A stretch of 64,000 nucleotides of DNA from Paroedura picta. Taxonomy: Eukaryota; Chordata; Lepidosauria; Squamata; Gekkonidae. The position numbers and the translations under genes were made by a program. The notes under the pieces were generated by a model. The model was not told the origin of the DNA, made no database searches, and saw only the letters and a list, made by a program, of their open reading frames with translations. The stretch lies in assembly GCF_049243985.1 (NCBI RefSeq), contig NC_135382.1:22052990-22116989 (forward strand), given 5' to 3'. Shown piece after piece: positions 1 to 12,200 of this stretch (within the stretch, counting starts at the first letter, position 1; the number at the start of each line of letters is the position of its first letter).

Positions 1-611
1 AGACTGATCCTACTTGCCTTACGTTCTGTCCAAAAGCCCATCCCATTCCAACAAAGAGGCTGAGGACAACTCTACACAAAGAAGTAAAGACAGGTCCACT
101 GGCTGATTAAACAGTGAAATCCTCCTTCCTTATTAACCTATTGGCTCAACCAACTTAAAAGGATACATCTGCTTAGTATTGCATGGCAAGACAACTTCCA
201 CTGCTCTTAAGCCTTATGTAGCCAAACATCCGCATGATAACAGGCTAAGCATAAATACAGTGTCGGAGAAGCTGTAGGTTAATGCACAAAGGGCCGAAGT
301 CCCAAGAAAAAAATTAAAGTTGCACTTAGTATTGTTGACTTCAACTAAATTTCTGCTGGTGGATGAGCCCAAGAATTCAGCCTGGTTCTTTTTCTCTGAC
401 CCTAGGATGGTTACCCTGGGCTGCACCCAGAGCCCCACAAATTCTGTGCCAAAATGTTCTATTAAAAATAATTGCTGTGCAAAGCCATGAAAATTATTCA
501 CATGTTTTCAGAACCATACTTCCTTTTAAAAAGGTATTTAAAATCTCCTGTGTTCTCCACCTTTCATCCTCAACTTTTGAACATGCAGAACATATGAAAC
601 TGGAGCTATAC

Positions 612-3600
612 CTGGATTTCTCTGTAACTAGCTCTTGAACATGAGAGGTGGTGTCCCGCAAGTCATACACCAAGATGGAACCATTGACAAGTCCAGCGTA
701 GATGTAGTTCGTATTATCCAGGCACCAACAACAGCTCCAGACAGGCCGGCCCGTATTGTAAGTCTGCACAACAGTGTTTGTTGTCAAGCTGAAGAAAAAC
801 AAGTTGGCATCAGCACCCTCCAGCACATGTGGCCTGAAAGCTACCCATGCAACGTCACCTGTATCTGTATCAGAAGGTTAGAAGGAAGTTCCTTGGCAGA
901 ATGAGAGGCAGTGCCTCCAATCCACTCATCAAAGCGAAAGGGAGAAGGAAAACCACCCTGCAGCCTCACCTTGTAAGCTTCAGGGTATTGTCCAGGGCAG
1001 CAGATACAAGCAAGCCATCTGAACGGTTGCTGAAAGCCAGGCCTCGGATCTGCTTGCTGTGGATAGGGACGTACTGGCTGCTGTTCAAGTTGACAGCGCT
1101 CATCATCTTAATCCCATAACCTGAGACACCAAGCAATTATAGTCAGGGGATGGCACTTTGGGCTGAGCTGTTGCAATATTGATGTATATTTATATTTATT
1201 ATATTTATATACCGCCCTCTCTTGCGGCTCAGGGCAATTTACACTGGAAAACAGTACAATATAACAGTATGTGACACTCTGAACAATATATGGACTTACT
1301 TTGCATGTGAAGGAGCGCCCTCCCCCCAAAAGCACTCCCTTGCCAGATTAATCTCAAGGACTAGCCCACAAGTTGGCAGCTCACCAGGAATGAGGGTGCT
1401 CTGAGGAGAGGGCTGTGAGATAACCAGGCAGCTCAGCACGTCACAGTACGCCATGACCCGGCAGCTGCCAGCTGGGGATACTACAAAGGCTCTCCCAAAA
1501 TGGTATTTGTGCTGGCCTTGGCTGGGGGAAGGACATCCTGGGAGGCCAGAGCGAGAGTTGGTTGGCTGCTGAGAGGAACTGGTGTGGTGTTGAGCCATTA
1601 GGGTCTTCAGTTCCTGTGGAGAAAAGCTCAGAGTGAGGCAAAATGGACTATAGTGGAAGAAGGAGTCCAAATTACTGGATGCTTACTGCATCAGTAGGTG
1701 GCAGCTAAACTTACCTGGACTTGCTGCCGAAGTTTGGTACACTCTTCCGTCAAGACCTGCAGCTGGAGTCGGCTCTGAGCAGATTCCAGCTCTGCTTTTC
1801 TTCGTAGCATTTGCTCCTTTTCTAGAGAGCTGCAGAAGGAAAGTACAACAGACTTTAACGACTGAGATTAGGACTCTGCAACGTTGAAGGAGTTCATCAG
1901 CCAAGCTCACTGCCCAATGTGCAACATTCTACACAATTTCTGGCAAGGCAGAGGACGTCTGCTTTTCTATTGGAAGTTTGTAAGAAGCTCAAGAGCTGTT
2001 TTGAGGCACAATTTTAAAGAATGATCTTTGGGACTAGGATTATGGAAGTGTCTAAATTGTAGCCCCAAAAAAGATTCAACTCAACAGACCAATTATCCAA
2101 TTCCTAGCTTTAAAAACATACTGAGCTAGAAATGCTCAGAGAAGATTATAATACCAAAATGATCAAGGGGCTGCAGTACCATCTCTTTATGTTAACTCCA
2201 GAATCCAACCCCCCCCCCAGGTTTGGATCCAGATTAAATTTTCCTAATAGACTACTCCTGTCTTTCCTCTTCCATTGATCTTCCCAGAACGTTGCTACTG
2301 GAGGGTCAGTGAACACTTAGGAATTGAATGAAATACAAGTCAGGAGTCTGTAGAAGAAACGCAAAGGTGGGGAAAATTACACCTCTTCTTCTATTAGCAG
2401 AAAATTTAGCCTGGGTCCAACCTAGAGCAAGAGCTTTTTTCATCATTTCCCCAAGTTGCATCAATTTAAATTAATGTACAATGTGTCAAGAATTGACAAG
2501 TTATGAGTAGTATTCTATGTAACACATAATTACTTTGCAGAATTTACTGTCACAAAACACGGTGTAATCAACAGGCCTAGATGGTTTTAATAGGGAATTC
2601 AGAAATATCTAGAAGATGGGTTTATCAATGACAGCTAAGAGACGTCTCCAAGCTTAAATTTCTGTGTGTCAGGGGGGCTTTCCTTGTGACCCAGATGAGG
2701 CACCTGGTTAGGATATCATTTGGTTTTAAATACATACCAGCAGGAGCAAAATAAATAAATAAAATTAAAAAGATATCAATAGAAGCAGGCAAGTCAGTCA
2801 TTCAAACCCTGGATTTGTTGTATTGGAAGCAGCTGATGAACATAAAGCATGCCTTTGAACCCAAACTTACATGGAAAGCATCTGCAACAGAAGCTTCCAT
2901 TTTCATATCAAATATGGCTGAAAACGTAGCAGACTAACAGTCTCCATGACAGATGGACAAGACCATACTGACCAACTTTTCCCTACTGTATAAAAAGGAA
3001 GCGGATGACATATACCTTTTCATATGCTCCTGCTCAGTGGTGTCCAGTGCTTTCAAAGTGCGGGCATAAAGTACCACAATGTCTGACCGCTTGGCTTTCT
3101 TATTGCACTAAAGAGAAAGGAATAAGAGTAGAATTAATGCTGCTGTGCTGCTCAGCTAGTAGCACTCAGAGCACCAAGGCCATCTGTTGCTTGCAGCTGT
3201 TTCTTCCATGACTGCCAATAACTCAAGTGACAAAGGTAGATCCCTTCTAATTGTGAGGTATGCTTATCAGGAGTCAGTCCCTGATAAAGCCATTTACCTG
3301 AGGGCATTTGCCTGCCTGCCCCTTCAGCCACCTTTCAATGCAGCTATAGCCAAAGAGATGCCCACACCGCAGTGCAGAGAGACGGTGCCCCCCAGCATTA
3401 GTCCACTCTTCAAAACAGATTGCACAGGTATCACCACTCTCCTCTTCCTCTGAGGGGGTCACAGGTACTGCAGGATTGGCTCCCTTTAAAGGACTTTTCT
3501 GAAACAGGACGGTATGAAATAAGTCAGTCAGAAGTAGTTCTGAGTCTTGGTATCAGCAACATCCACATCTTAGCTCCTCCAACCCACCTTCTTCTGCTGA

Positions 3601-6600
3601 GCAGCAGCTTCTCTAGGTTCCAGATGTTCCAGAGCACTAGGATTGCCTGCAGGAGGTTCCATTTGTGTTAATTCAGAGGCTGCAGAAGAGAAATAAAATA
3701 AATATTTTGCATAGTCAGGAATGAGGTGAGATCACAATTAGTACTATATAAGCATTTACTGTTACACGTGGACAGCCACATGTATGTCAACTGTATTAAC
3801 CATTCCAAAGAAAGAAAAATCTCAAAATGAAGCACAAGGCTACTGCTATCATGGGAAGAGAAGATAAACCCCCAAAGGGACCAAGCTATCAAGGGAGGTG
3901 GATAAAGTCACAGATTGTACAATATGCAACAACATAAATGGCAAAAAAATGGTAGGAATTCACAATGTCATTGTTAAAATAATTCACTTTTCAGTATTCA
4001 GAGCATAAGATGCCCCTTAATATCCATGCACTGGCTTTCTATATCTCCTCCTCACAAGGACCATAGTACTGAACAGCATTCTGCATGCATATATTAATCT
4101 TAAGCAGTGATACAAGTGCTAACAAATGACTGGGATGTCATTTTTGGCAGGGAAGCTATCTTTACAAAGCTTTTGTGTTTGTCATAGTATTCAAACCTTT
4201 CTTCCAGAGCACTTCCGTTATGTTTGTCACATGAACATATAAAGCTGACTCACACAGTCAGACCACTGGTCCATTTTGTAGTGTGTCCCCACCCCCAAAA
4301 CTAATCTGGATTCTTCTGAGGAAACAAATAAGATAAGCATATGCATATTTGTCTTGAGTACTTTGCAAAAGGCACACACACAAACAAACAGAAAATTCTG
4401 GGCAGAAATGTCTCTGGTTTTAGGTTTTCATGAAGATGCAGAGCCAATGCAAACCTCCCAAGTTGGATGGCCCAGGTGCCTCTGCAAGGGCTCCAGCAGG
4501 TTCCTCACTCTCCTCCTCCTCCTCTTCTTCTTCCACTTCAGTCAAGCTGCTGCTGTCACTGTCAGAGTCACTAAGAACCACAGTCTCATCTGAACTGTGC
4601 CCACCATGACCTACGGAGAAATTTGATGTGGCTGCTGCTGCTGCAATCCTCAAGATGTAAGCATCCAGTGCAGCTGTAGACCTGAAAGCCAAGGAACCAA
4701 GTCAAGTGTAGATTATTGACTCAGACCACACACTTATGCATTTCATACAGTTAGAAGGGACCTACAGGGTCATCTAGTCCAACCCCTTACACATTTGAGC
4801 AAGGCATCTTTAATTGTACGCTAAAGCAAAGTGCCACCATGGCTGCCAACTCACACATTTTGTTACAAGTTGAGCCAAGAACTCCGCAGGAGAGTGATGT
4901 CTGAGCGGTCTCTAAGTAGCCATCAATCTTGTCATAACATTCGGTGCACACCACAGTATACAACAATAACTTTATCACTCATTCTTTTTAATAATGCCTA
5001 CAGAACAATCAAATTATTTTAGGCTAACACAAAATCAATAGTTTCTTCAGTGCTCTCTCCAAATGTTCACAAAAACAGAGATAATAGGAGAATTAATCTA
5101 ATAGGAGAGTTAATCTAATTTAAGTATAAATAAACAATGCATCTACAAACAAAAAGAAATTATGTCTGAAATAGTGTGACTGTATGATGGAAAAGTTGGA
5201 GAAAGTTATGGAGAAGTTTATGTTTCTTATGCTCCATTTATGCTAGCCCATGCACAAGAAATAGTTCAATACCAAAGTTGTCAGCAACTCAGGTCTCACC
5301 AAGCGGAAATGTCAAGGTTTAAGCCTCCAATTCAGGGAAAGGAGTTACATCCCAGAGGGAAGAGCCAGAAATAAAAAACAAGTTGTTATCCTAAAGGGCC
5401 TCTTCAACCTTTGCTCCCAAGCATCCCAAATCCTGCATACTTTCAGTTGGCTGGAACCTGTGATCTATAGATGCCAGGACTGCAGATCTTTCCTGAATTC
5501 TCCTCCCCCCAAAAGTATTTTGGGAATGTGTATTCCTAAGGATGTGAGACCTGCACAGGCTGAGAACCATAGCCATCAGGAAGCTGCAGTGAGGAGAGAT
5601 GAAACTGCTCCTTTCTAACAGGAGAAAGAAAAAGTGGTTTTATCCCCTTATTTTCATCTCTCAACTCACAGGACTACCTATGCAACTCACACTATACCAT
5701 GAATAAACTTACTCAGAGTCAAAAAGAACATTCTGGGTGAGGTGAATGCAGGAAACATTAATAAACCATTAATGATGTATCACAGGGTCCAACCTAGTAC
5801 CATTCATTCTTTGCTGGTGGTAGAAACTGATGCCAGCAAAGCAGTCCTATGCAAAGTTGCATGAATATGAGACTAAGATCTTGAAGACTCCAATCTGAAT
5901 CCCAGCTCTGGCATGGAAGCTTGCTGAGCGACCTGAGGCCAGTCACAGAACCTCAGCCTAACCTACCTGACAAGGTTGTGAGGAGAATGTAACCTGCTTT
6001 GTGTCTCTCCTGGAGAGAAAGGCAGAAATGAAGTAAATAAATAAATCAAGACATTTGAAGTCAATGGACTTAGAAGGGTGTCTGCTTAGATGGTACTGCA
6101 AAACAGGGATAAGTTCTATTTTAGACAATTACAGGAAAGAAAGCCCTCATGAAGCTGTGAGAAACATTTAAATCTTTCAATTTCCTGCTGTATAAAACCT
6201 CTGGGAATTGTTTATTTCATAAATGGAACAAATAACTGGAAACTTCCTTAGGCTGAGTCACACCATCAGAACATCTAGCCTATTGCTATGCATGTTCCCA
6301 AGAAAGCTTCTTCCAGTTCAATTTACTATCATCTATTGACTGCTCTTTAGAAGGCCAGATCCTGAAGATGAAACTCAAATACTTTGGCCACCTCATGAGA
6401 AGGAAGGACTCCCTGGAGAAGAGCCTAATGCTGGGAGTGATCGAGGGCAAAAGAAGAAGGGGACGACAGAGAATGAGGTGGATGGATGGAGTCACTGAAG
6501 CAGTAGGTGCAAACTTAAAAGGACTCCAGGGAATGGTAGAGGACAGGAAGGCCTGGAGGATCATTGTCCATGGGGTTGCGATGGGTCGGACACGACTTCA

Positions 6601-7563
6601 CACATAACAACAAATTCCAACTGGCAAATATACTCTTAAGCAGAAAATATCTTCTTGAAAGCTGATACTACTAATTGGGGGCATTAATACTGGGAGTCTT
6701 TGCACACACGGCAGGTGCTTTGTCCCTACCCAAAATATTATTATTAAAAACCCCACTTTTCCTATTTGTTTACTAACTTTTTATTTACATTATTTATACC
6801 CCTTTCTTCCTGAAAGAGCAGGCTAAATGGGCCTCCGCTCCACCACGTTATCCTCACAACAGCCTGATGTCAACAATGAGTCAATTTCATCCACCTAATT
6901 ATCATTACTTTTCTAATTTGCCCTCTCATTTTTATTCCGCTCTTCCTGGTAAGGCAACTCAGGCCAGAAAGGCATGGCTCTCCCCCCGTCCATCCAGGTC
7001 ATCCTCACAACAGCCCTGCGAGGTAGGCAAGCCAAGCCATGCCAAGAATCCGCTGCTGCCCTAAGGCTCCCCGTGACTTCCACGTCAAGAAGGATGCGAA
7101 CCCCTGTCCTCATCCTGCGCTCACAATGACATATTCTGCACCGATCTTTCGCTGAGGTCTTTCCCCTTCCCAACCAGGGCTGCCTAAAGCAGCGGGAAGG
7201 ACTCCCTCCAGGCCCGGCCTTTTCTTCCGACAGGGCCACCTTTGACCTCCCAAATCCCGGCTCGGAGGCTCCGCGGCGGAGGGAGGCAGGCGAGGCCGTT
7301 GGTCAGGCGGCTGACCTGCTTCGGGCTGCCCGTTGGGTCGTGCGCGCTGCCGGCTGCCGAGGCGGCCTCGTCCTGGCTCGAGGCAGAGGCTGCGACTGGG
7401 GCTGGGCCCGAGGCGGCCTCCGCGGCTCCTGCTCGCCGAAGAAGGCGCTCCAAGGGATGCGAGAAGCGGACGACGAGGCCCTCCCCTCAGCAGACGCCGC
7501 TATTGCCGCCCGCTCCGGCGCGGATCCGGCCTGGAGATCCACGTCCATCGCCTCCTGAGCCAT
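612..7563 (-). CDS. RFWD3: RFWD3, RING and WD40 E3 ubiquitin ligase (5' nine coding exons; 3' part outside window)
   Basis: E3 ubiquitin ligase of the nucleus that binds RPA and acts in replication-fork repair and interstrand-crosslink repair (family knowledge). Exons by splice signals and frame: 7563-7316, 4681-4455, 3679-3588, 3498-3298, 3107-3016, 1829-1715, 1613-1385, 1120-970, 788-612; phases match at every junction, giving about 510 residues. An acidic, Ser/Asp-rich region (exon 2) precedes a RING finger in exon 4, with C214xxC217, C234-G-H236, C242 and a last C254PQC257 split across the exon 4/5 junction. Exons 5-6 encode a coiled coil. Exons 7-9 start the WD40 domain and include [12 protein letters not shown] and [15 protein letters not shown], nearly as in human. 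The start MAQEAMDVD matches human MAHEAMEYD. The region before the RING is about 70 residues shorter than I recall for human. The last exons lie beyond base 1. Confidence 0.95.
1184..1265. repeat. LINE 3'-tail-like fragment (TATACCGCCCTC..GGCTCAGGGCAATTTACA)
   Basis: Located in RFWD3 intron 7. The string around TATACCGCCCTC and GGCTCAGGGCAATTTACA recurs in variants at 31773-31860, 47905-47960 and 62575-62640 in this window, showing an interspersed family. It looks like the 3' end of a LINE or a SINE mobilised by one; the class is unassigned. Confidence 0.5.
4737..4802 (-). mobile_element. CR1 LINE 3'-end fragment
   Basis: Short piece containing AGAAGGGACCTACAGGGTCATCTAGTCCAACCCC, the hallmark of sauropsid CR1 3' UTRs read in reverse. 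It lies in RFWD3 intron 1, just upstream of exon 2. Confidence 0.6.
5875..6046 (+). repeat. MIR-like tRNA SINE
   Basis: Contains CTCCAATCTGAATCCCAGCTCTGGCATGGAAGCTTGCTG, then CCTCAGCCTAACCTACCTGACAAGGTTGTGAGGA, and ends in an A-rich AAATAAATAAAT tail. The same organisation recurs at about 12210-12475 and 63318-63535. Confidence 0.5.
6356..6612 (+). mobile_element. LINE ORF2 C-terminal fragment with 3' end
   Basis: Open frame 6368-6607 reads [20 protein letters not shown], then [14 protein letters not shown] and [11 protein letters not shown], the C-terminal block of LINE reverse transcriptase ORFs (L2/RTE type). The 3' end GGGTCGGACACGACTTC with an ACAACAA tail follows. It is 5'-truncated, in RFWD3 intron 1. 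Clade assignment is uncertain. Confidence 0.65.
6775..7040. repeat. SINE/LINE tail repeats with TCCTCACAACAGCC
   Basis: Two adjacent related pieces each contain ATCCTCACAACAGCC followed by a TGATGT or TGCGAGGTAGGCAAGCC stretch, as in MIR-like squamate SINEs. They abut the RFWD3 CpG-rich region. Confidence 0.4.
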
Positions 7564-7760
7564 CGCCAGGCGTCGGACGGACCCCCGCGCCCGGGCCCAA
7601 CGGCCTCTCAATCTCCCGCCGCCATCTCCGCGCCTCCCATTGGCCGCCTCTCCGGGGCGCGCGCGGCGCACCAGTAAGCTTAGCCTTCTATTGGTCAGAG
7701 GCACGCGAGGACTTCCTATTGGTCAGGTTGACATTCCCATGAAGCAACGCGCCCTTCAGT
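7564..7760 (-). promoter_or_regulatory. RFWD3 promoter in CpG-rich DNA with three CCAAT boxes
   Basis: The sequence from about 7150 to 7760 is rich in CpG and covers the first coding exon and its upstream flank. Three ATTGG pentamers on the plus strand (7639-7643, 7690-7694, 7718-7722) are CCAAT boxes read in the direction of RFWD3, 75-160 bases upstream of its start codon. No TATA box is evident. This fits a housekeeping NF-Y-type promoter; NF-Y use is inferred from the motif only. Confidence 0.6.
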
Positions 7761-7763
7761 TTC

Positions 7764-9123
7764 TGGTGTTGGGAGGAGGGACGGGATCAGAGTCTGCGAG
7801 CTCAGAGGGTGGAAAGGGAGAGGGTAGGCTGGCATGTAGTGCTCCGGGTTGAGGTTGGAAAGCAATAAGGGTTTTGGTGTGGAAATGTCGCAAACACGTT
7901 TTTCTCTTTTTCTTAAAAAGATTTATTTTGGAAAAAGTACAAATTATAGAGAAAGTGTGCATTAATTCTTACATTCTCCTGCATCAGTTCTTATCACTTA
8001 TTTAGATTCTGATATGAACTTAACCTAAGAGTTATCCTATCTAGCCTCACAGATCATATAACCACCATTTTTTAATCCAAGACACTATGTAAAACATTAA
8101 TATATAAAGCAGCAATTTAAACTTTTCCCTTGCTGTAACCAGTGGCTCTTTTGGCGTATGACATAATGGCAATCAAAAACAGTTACCAAGAGCATAATAA
8201 AGGAATGGAGGGTGAATAGCTGCTGAGGTATTTTATTTAGAACACATGTGCAAGCCTGGTTCTTTTGCAATGGTCCTGCTGTCCAATGGCCATCCTTGAT
8301 AATAGCAGCAACAACCAGGACCCTTCTCAATCTCATCCTTGATTCCCTTGCTCTCCAATTGAACTGCTGTTTCTTTGCTGGTATTTGTAAGATCCTCTTA
8401 ACACACCAATTGCTTGGGTTGCGAGGCCTTCCTCCCCAATAATAATTTATACTCCCCATCTTTTTTCTCTACTTGTACTCACATATAAATTTATTGATGC
8501 GTTTACTTGATATACAGTTCTGTTTTCCTGCTTAAAGAAGTTTATAAATTTAAAAGTGGCATAATAAAAACAATATGTTGAAATACTATTAACAGATGGG
8601 GTTGCCAACTTCCAGGGGGACCTGGAGTTTCCCAGAATTATAATTGACCTCTTTTCTCCTGGAGAAAAGGCAGCTTTGAGGGCTGGTCTATTGGCATCAC
8701 TTTCCTGCTGAACTTTCACCCTCCCCAGGCCTCACCCTCAAATCCCTAGGAATTTCCCAACCAACCGTTGACAACCCTAAAAACAATACAAAAAACTGTG
8801 TTACAAAAATTAAAAAAACAATGCAGTGAAACCAGCCCTAGACAAGATTCCAAAGTTATGTTAACTCTGTGAGGCAAATTGGGGTAACAAGCCAAGGATC
8901 ATCCAGCAAGTTTCCTTGGCAGAGTGAGAATTCAGACCTGAGTTTCCCATTGGGCTTCACAGTACTGTGGAACCAAACAGGGCATTTGTACACCCCCCAT
9001 GATGGTGAGATAGCGGCATACTGCTATCCCACCATCGTGTTGTGGGGCCCCCATTTCTCTGGAATGCAAAACATAGTAATGTGAAGCTGCTAAAATTATC
9101 CAGAGCCTATATTTTCTAAACCA
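7764..9123. other. intergenic region between RFWD3 promoter and MLKL 3' end
   Basis: RFWD3 and MLKL lie head to tail on the minus strand. I see no exon here. Contents are a repeat of the GGTTGCCAACYTCCAGG family (about 8590-8782), AT-rich DNA around 7900-8130 and 8790-8830, and the MLKL polyadenylation signal at the right edge. Confidence 0.5.
8590..8782 (+). repeat. GGTTGCCAACYTCCAGG-family interspersed repeat
   Basis: Starts GGGGTTGCCAACTTCCAGG, carries CTGGAGAAAAGGCAGCTTTGA and CCCCAGGCCTCACCCTCAAA in the middle, and ends AATTTCCCAACC. About nine related copies occur in the window, on both strands. I see no coding capacity; it is probably a non-autonomous element of unassigned class. Confidence 0.6.
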
Positions 9124-9129
9124 TTTATT
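9124..9129 (-). promoter_or_regulatory. MLKL polyadenylation signal AATAAA
   Basis: AATAAA on the minus strand, about 100 bases after the MLKL stop codon. It implies a very short 3' UTR; a longer alternative form cannot be excluded. Confidence 0.5.
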
Positions 9130-9230
9130 GCATTTTTACACATCAGAGGTGGAGGCACATGGTCAAGCTGTCGACAGAGTGTTTTTGCTTTGTCCAGACC
9201 AGTCATAGAATGGATCAGCTCTCCAGGTGG

Positions 9231-12200
9231 TCAGCAATGTGGTCTCATAGCTTTTGCAGGGATCAAGTTTTCATTTTCTTCAGGGACATCAAGATGCTGA
9301 AGAGAATCCACAATTTCTGAAGACACATATACAAAAAATGCACAATTGTATTTTAGAACAGAACCTTCTAAATAGGACAACAAACGCTTTGTCTCATTTC
9401 TATTTTTATAGCTGGTGCCTAAGCTGAGTCTTTGTTCCTTATAATGAGGGCATACAATATTATTTATGAAAAAGTTAGTGTTTATATCCTGTCTGGTTTC
9501 TGTGGCTCAAGCCAGTTTATGAAACCATATTTAAGATATGCAAGACACAGCAAAACCTTCAATGACCCTCCTTCCCCTACACACAAAACACCTAAACCTA
9601 CATTCCTTTAAAAGCCCTAGCAAATAAAATAGCCTTGCGATGTCTTGCCGAGACAGTGCTTCCACCTCACATCCTCAGGGAACTTATTCCATAGCATAGG
9701 AGCTAAGCGCTAAATTGGAGTGACCACATGCCTTGGCTGACATGGTTGCTGTAATGTCTAGCTAGGCTCAAAAGATGGAAAAAGCAAGGGCTTTGTTTGA
9801 TGCCAGACAGGGATGTGCACCTGGAAAAAAAAAAGTATTTTCCGGTTCAGAGTTTTCCTGATTTGGTACAACTTGAATAAACTGAATAATTGATTCAGCA
9901 CATTGGTTTGAATTTGGCCAGGGTTCTGTGGGGGCAACATTTAAACTTCCTGCCAAACAGCTCATCTTCAGGATCAGCTGTTTGGCAGAATCTTTCTCAG
10001 CCAAATGAATTCAGGCTTCTCTGATTCAGCTGATTTAAGCTGATGGGATGTATGATTCAACTCAGATAAGACTGAAAAGTACTCTGCATTAATTCAACTA
10101 TTTGGGGGCTTATCCAAGCCAAATCAACCATCTCTAATTCCAGGTTATCCAGTTAAGCAGGGGAACATGCAGTAAATGGCAGCCTGAGGTCCATAATCAG
10201 CACACATAGACATATATGAGTAGATTGTCCTTTAGATAGGGGGATCCTACCTTCAGCTGATGGGCGCTTAGGAGGCTGGTGGTTTCGGCATTGGTTGATG
10301 ATCTCCTGCAGACCAGCAGGACAATCTTCTCCCAGGGGTTCTTGGTAGCCTTTCATATAAATTTTCTCATAGATCTCCTGTGAAGTGCAACCTAAAGCAA
10401 CAAACAAAGGGAGATGGGTGTGGTTGATAACATTTCACAAAGCTGAGTGAGCAAGCATAAACATACAGTAACTACTGTTTTTTCTCTGCCCTCCAACGGT
10501 TGAAATAAACATGCAATTCAATGTGAAATATTTTGAAATAAAGGAAATTTGGAGGGACTGAACAAAGAGAGTTTAATCCTGATTATTATCCCGGATCTGC
10601 AGCATGTGTTGTTGATGCTCATCAACCAAATAATCTAAATAATCTAATCCAGCCCACCTTTGTCTTACCTCTAAAAGGGGTCTTGCCAGTTACAATCTCC
10701 CAAAGCACAATGCCAAAACTGAAATAAAGTAAACAGGAATGTTACAGAAGAACAAAGTTTGAGTGAAGTGCCATCTTTGAGACCAACAAATTCTGGTTAT
10801 AAATTTTGTGTGCTTACACACTTCTTCATGCACATGAAAGTTTATACCCAGTATTAAACTTTGTTGGTGAGAGGCTATAGTTTGGTGAAGAGGAAGAATA
10901 AGAAGAGTTGGTTTTTATATCTCACTTTTCTCTTCCCGAAGGAGTCTCTCAAAGCAGCTTATGGCTGCCTTCCCTTCCTTTCCCCACAACAGGCACCTCA
11001 TGAGGTAGATGAGCCTGAGAAAGTTCTGAGAGAGCTGGGACTGGCCCATGGTCACCCAGCTGGCTGCATGTGGAGGAGGAATGGGGAATCAAACCTGGCG
11101 CTCCAGATTACAGGCTGCTGCTCTTAACCACTACACCAAAGCATCTGCTTCACAACAGAAGGTCCCAGATTCAATCCTTGGTATCTTGAGCTAAAGGTCC
11201 AGGCAGCAGGAGATGTGAAAGACCTCTGGGTAGACAGAGCTTCAGACTTTGATGGATCAAGGGTTTCATTCAAAGCAGCTTCATGTACTCATGCATAGTG
11301 GCAATTTTAAGTTATATGCCAAACTGCAACTACTCGGACATGTGGAAGCAACATTTCTCAGGGAGATGGCTAGTTCAGAGAACAGGAATCCTGGAGCTCA
11401 TGAAGCTGAGATATTGCAGAGCAAAAGGGCAAAGGTTTCCTACAGGAGACACATGGCCCATACCTTCTCCTTGACTAATGTTTGATTTATTGAGGGGTGT
11501 GATGAGACATTGCCATTGATGACTCTTCCTCACTGCATCCAAGTAGTGGCCACCAAAGCAGACTCTGAACATAACAATGCCCCGGACTGGTGGCAGCCAC
11601 TCCTTCCCTGTCCTTCAGCCATCAAAGAACATTGCTGTAGCTGAGAGCTACAGGACTAAAAGGGCCCGAGCAGTAAAGAGAAGCCAGGGCTGCAACTCTA
11701 TAGGGATCTTACCTGTAGATTTCACTTGGCAGGTCAGCTATGTGGTTCATTGATGACAGGGCCTGAGGGGAGAGATAGGCCGAGGAAGAGATTTCTTTCT
11801 GTTTTTTCTCCTTGTGTTTCCGTCGGAGAGACGACTCCGTTTGAGACAGTTCAAATCCTGACAGCTGGAGTAGGAGGAGAAGGGAGAATGCTCACAAACA
11901 TCACTGTTAAGGGTCACAATGTCAACAATTTTAGGGTTTAGTATCCTGAGAGTGTAAGCCTGAACAGTTAACACCTTTCTCAGTCTATTGAAGTTAATGC
12001 CTCGTATTGCCTTATATATGGACTGTTCGTGGGAAGTATCTCCAAAGGAAAAATTTACACCTCCCCATTTAGAAAAGTTGAGGGGGCCCATTTCCCCAGT
12101 TTAATGCAATAGGAAGCAGAGACCAAAATGTGACCCAAGGCTAAAATATGATACACGTAGAGAAATTCCCATAACCCCACAAACTAGAGGTGAGCATTTT

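Noticed and set aside
7242-7742. 166-residue plus-strand frame over the RFWD3 first exon
   Set aside because: It is antisense to the real exon in a CpG-rich promoter.
10885-11148. tRNA-like head that could be called a tRNA gene
   Set aside because: It lacks a cloverleaf and belongs to a full Sauria-type SINE.
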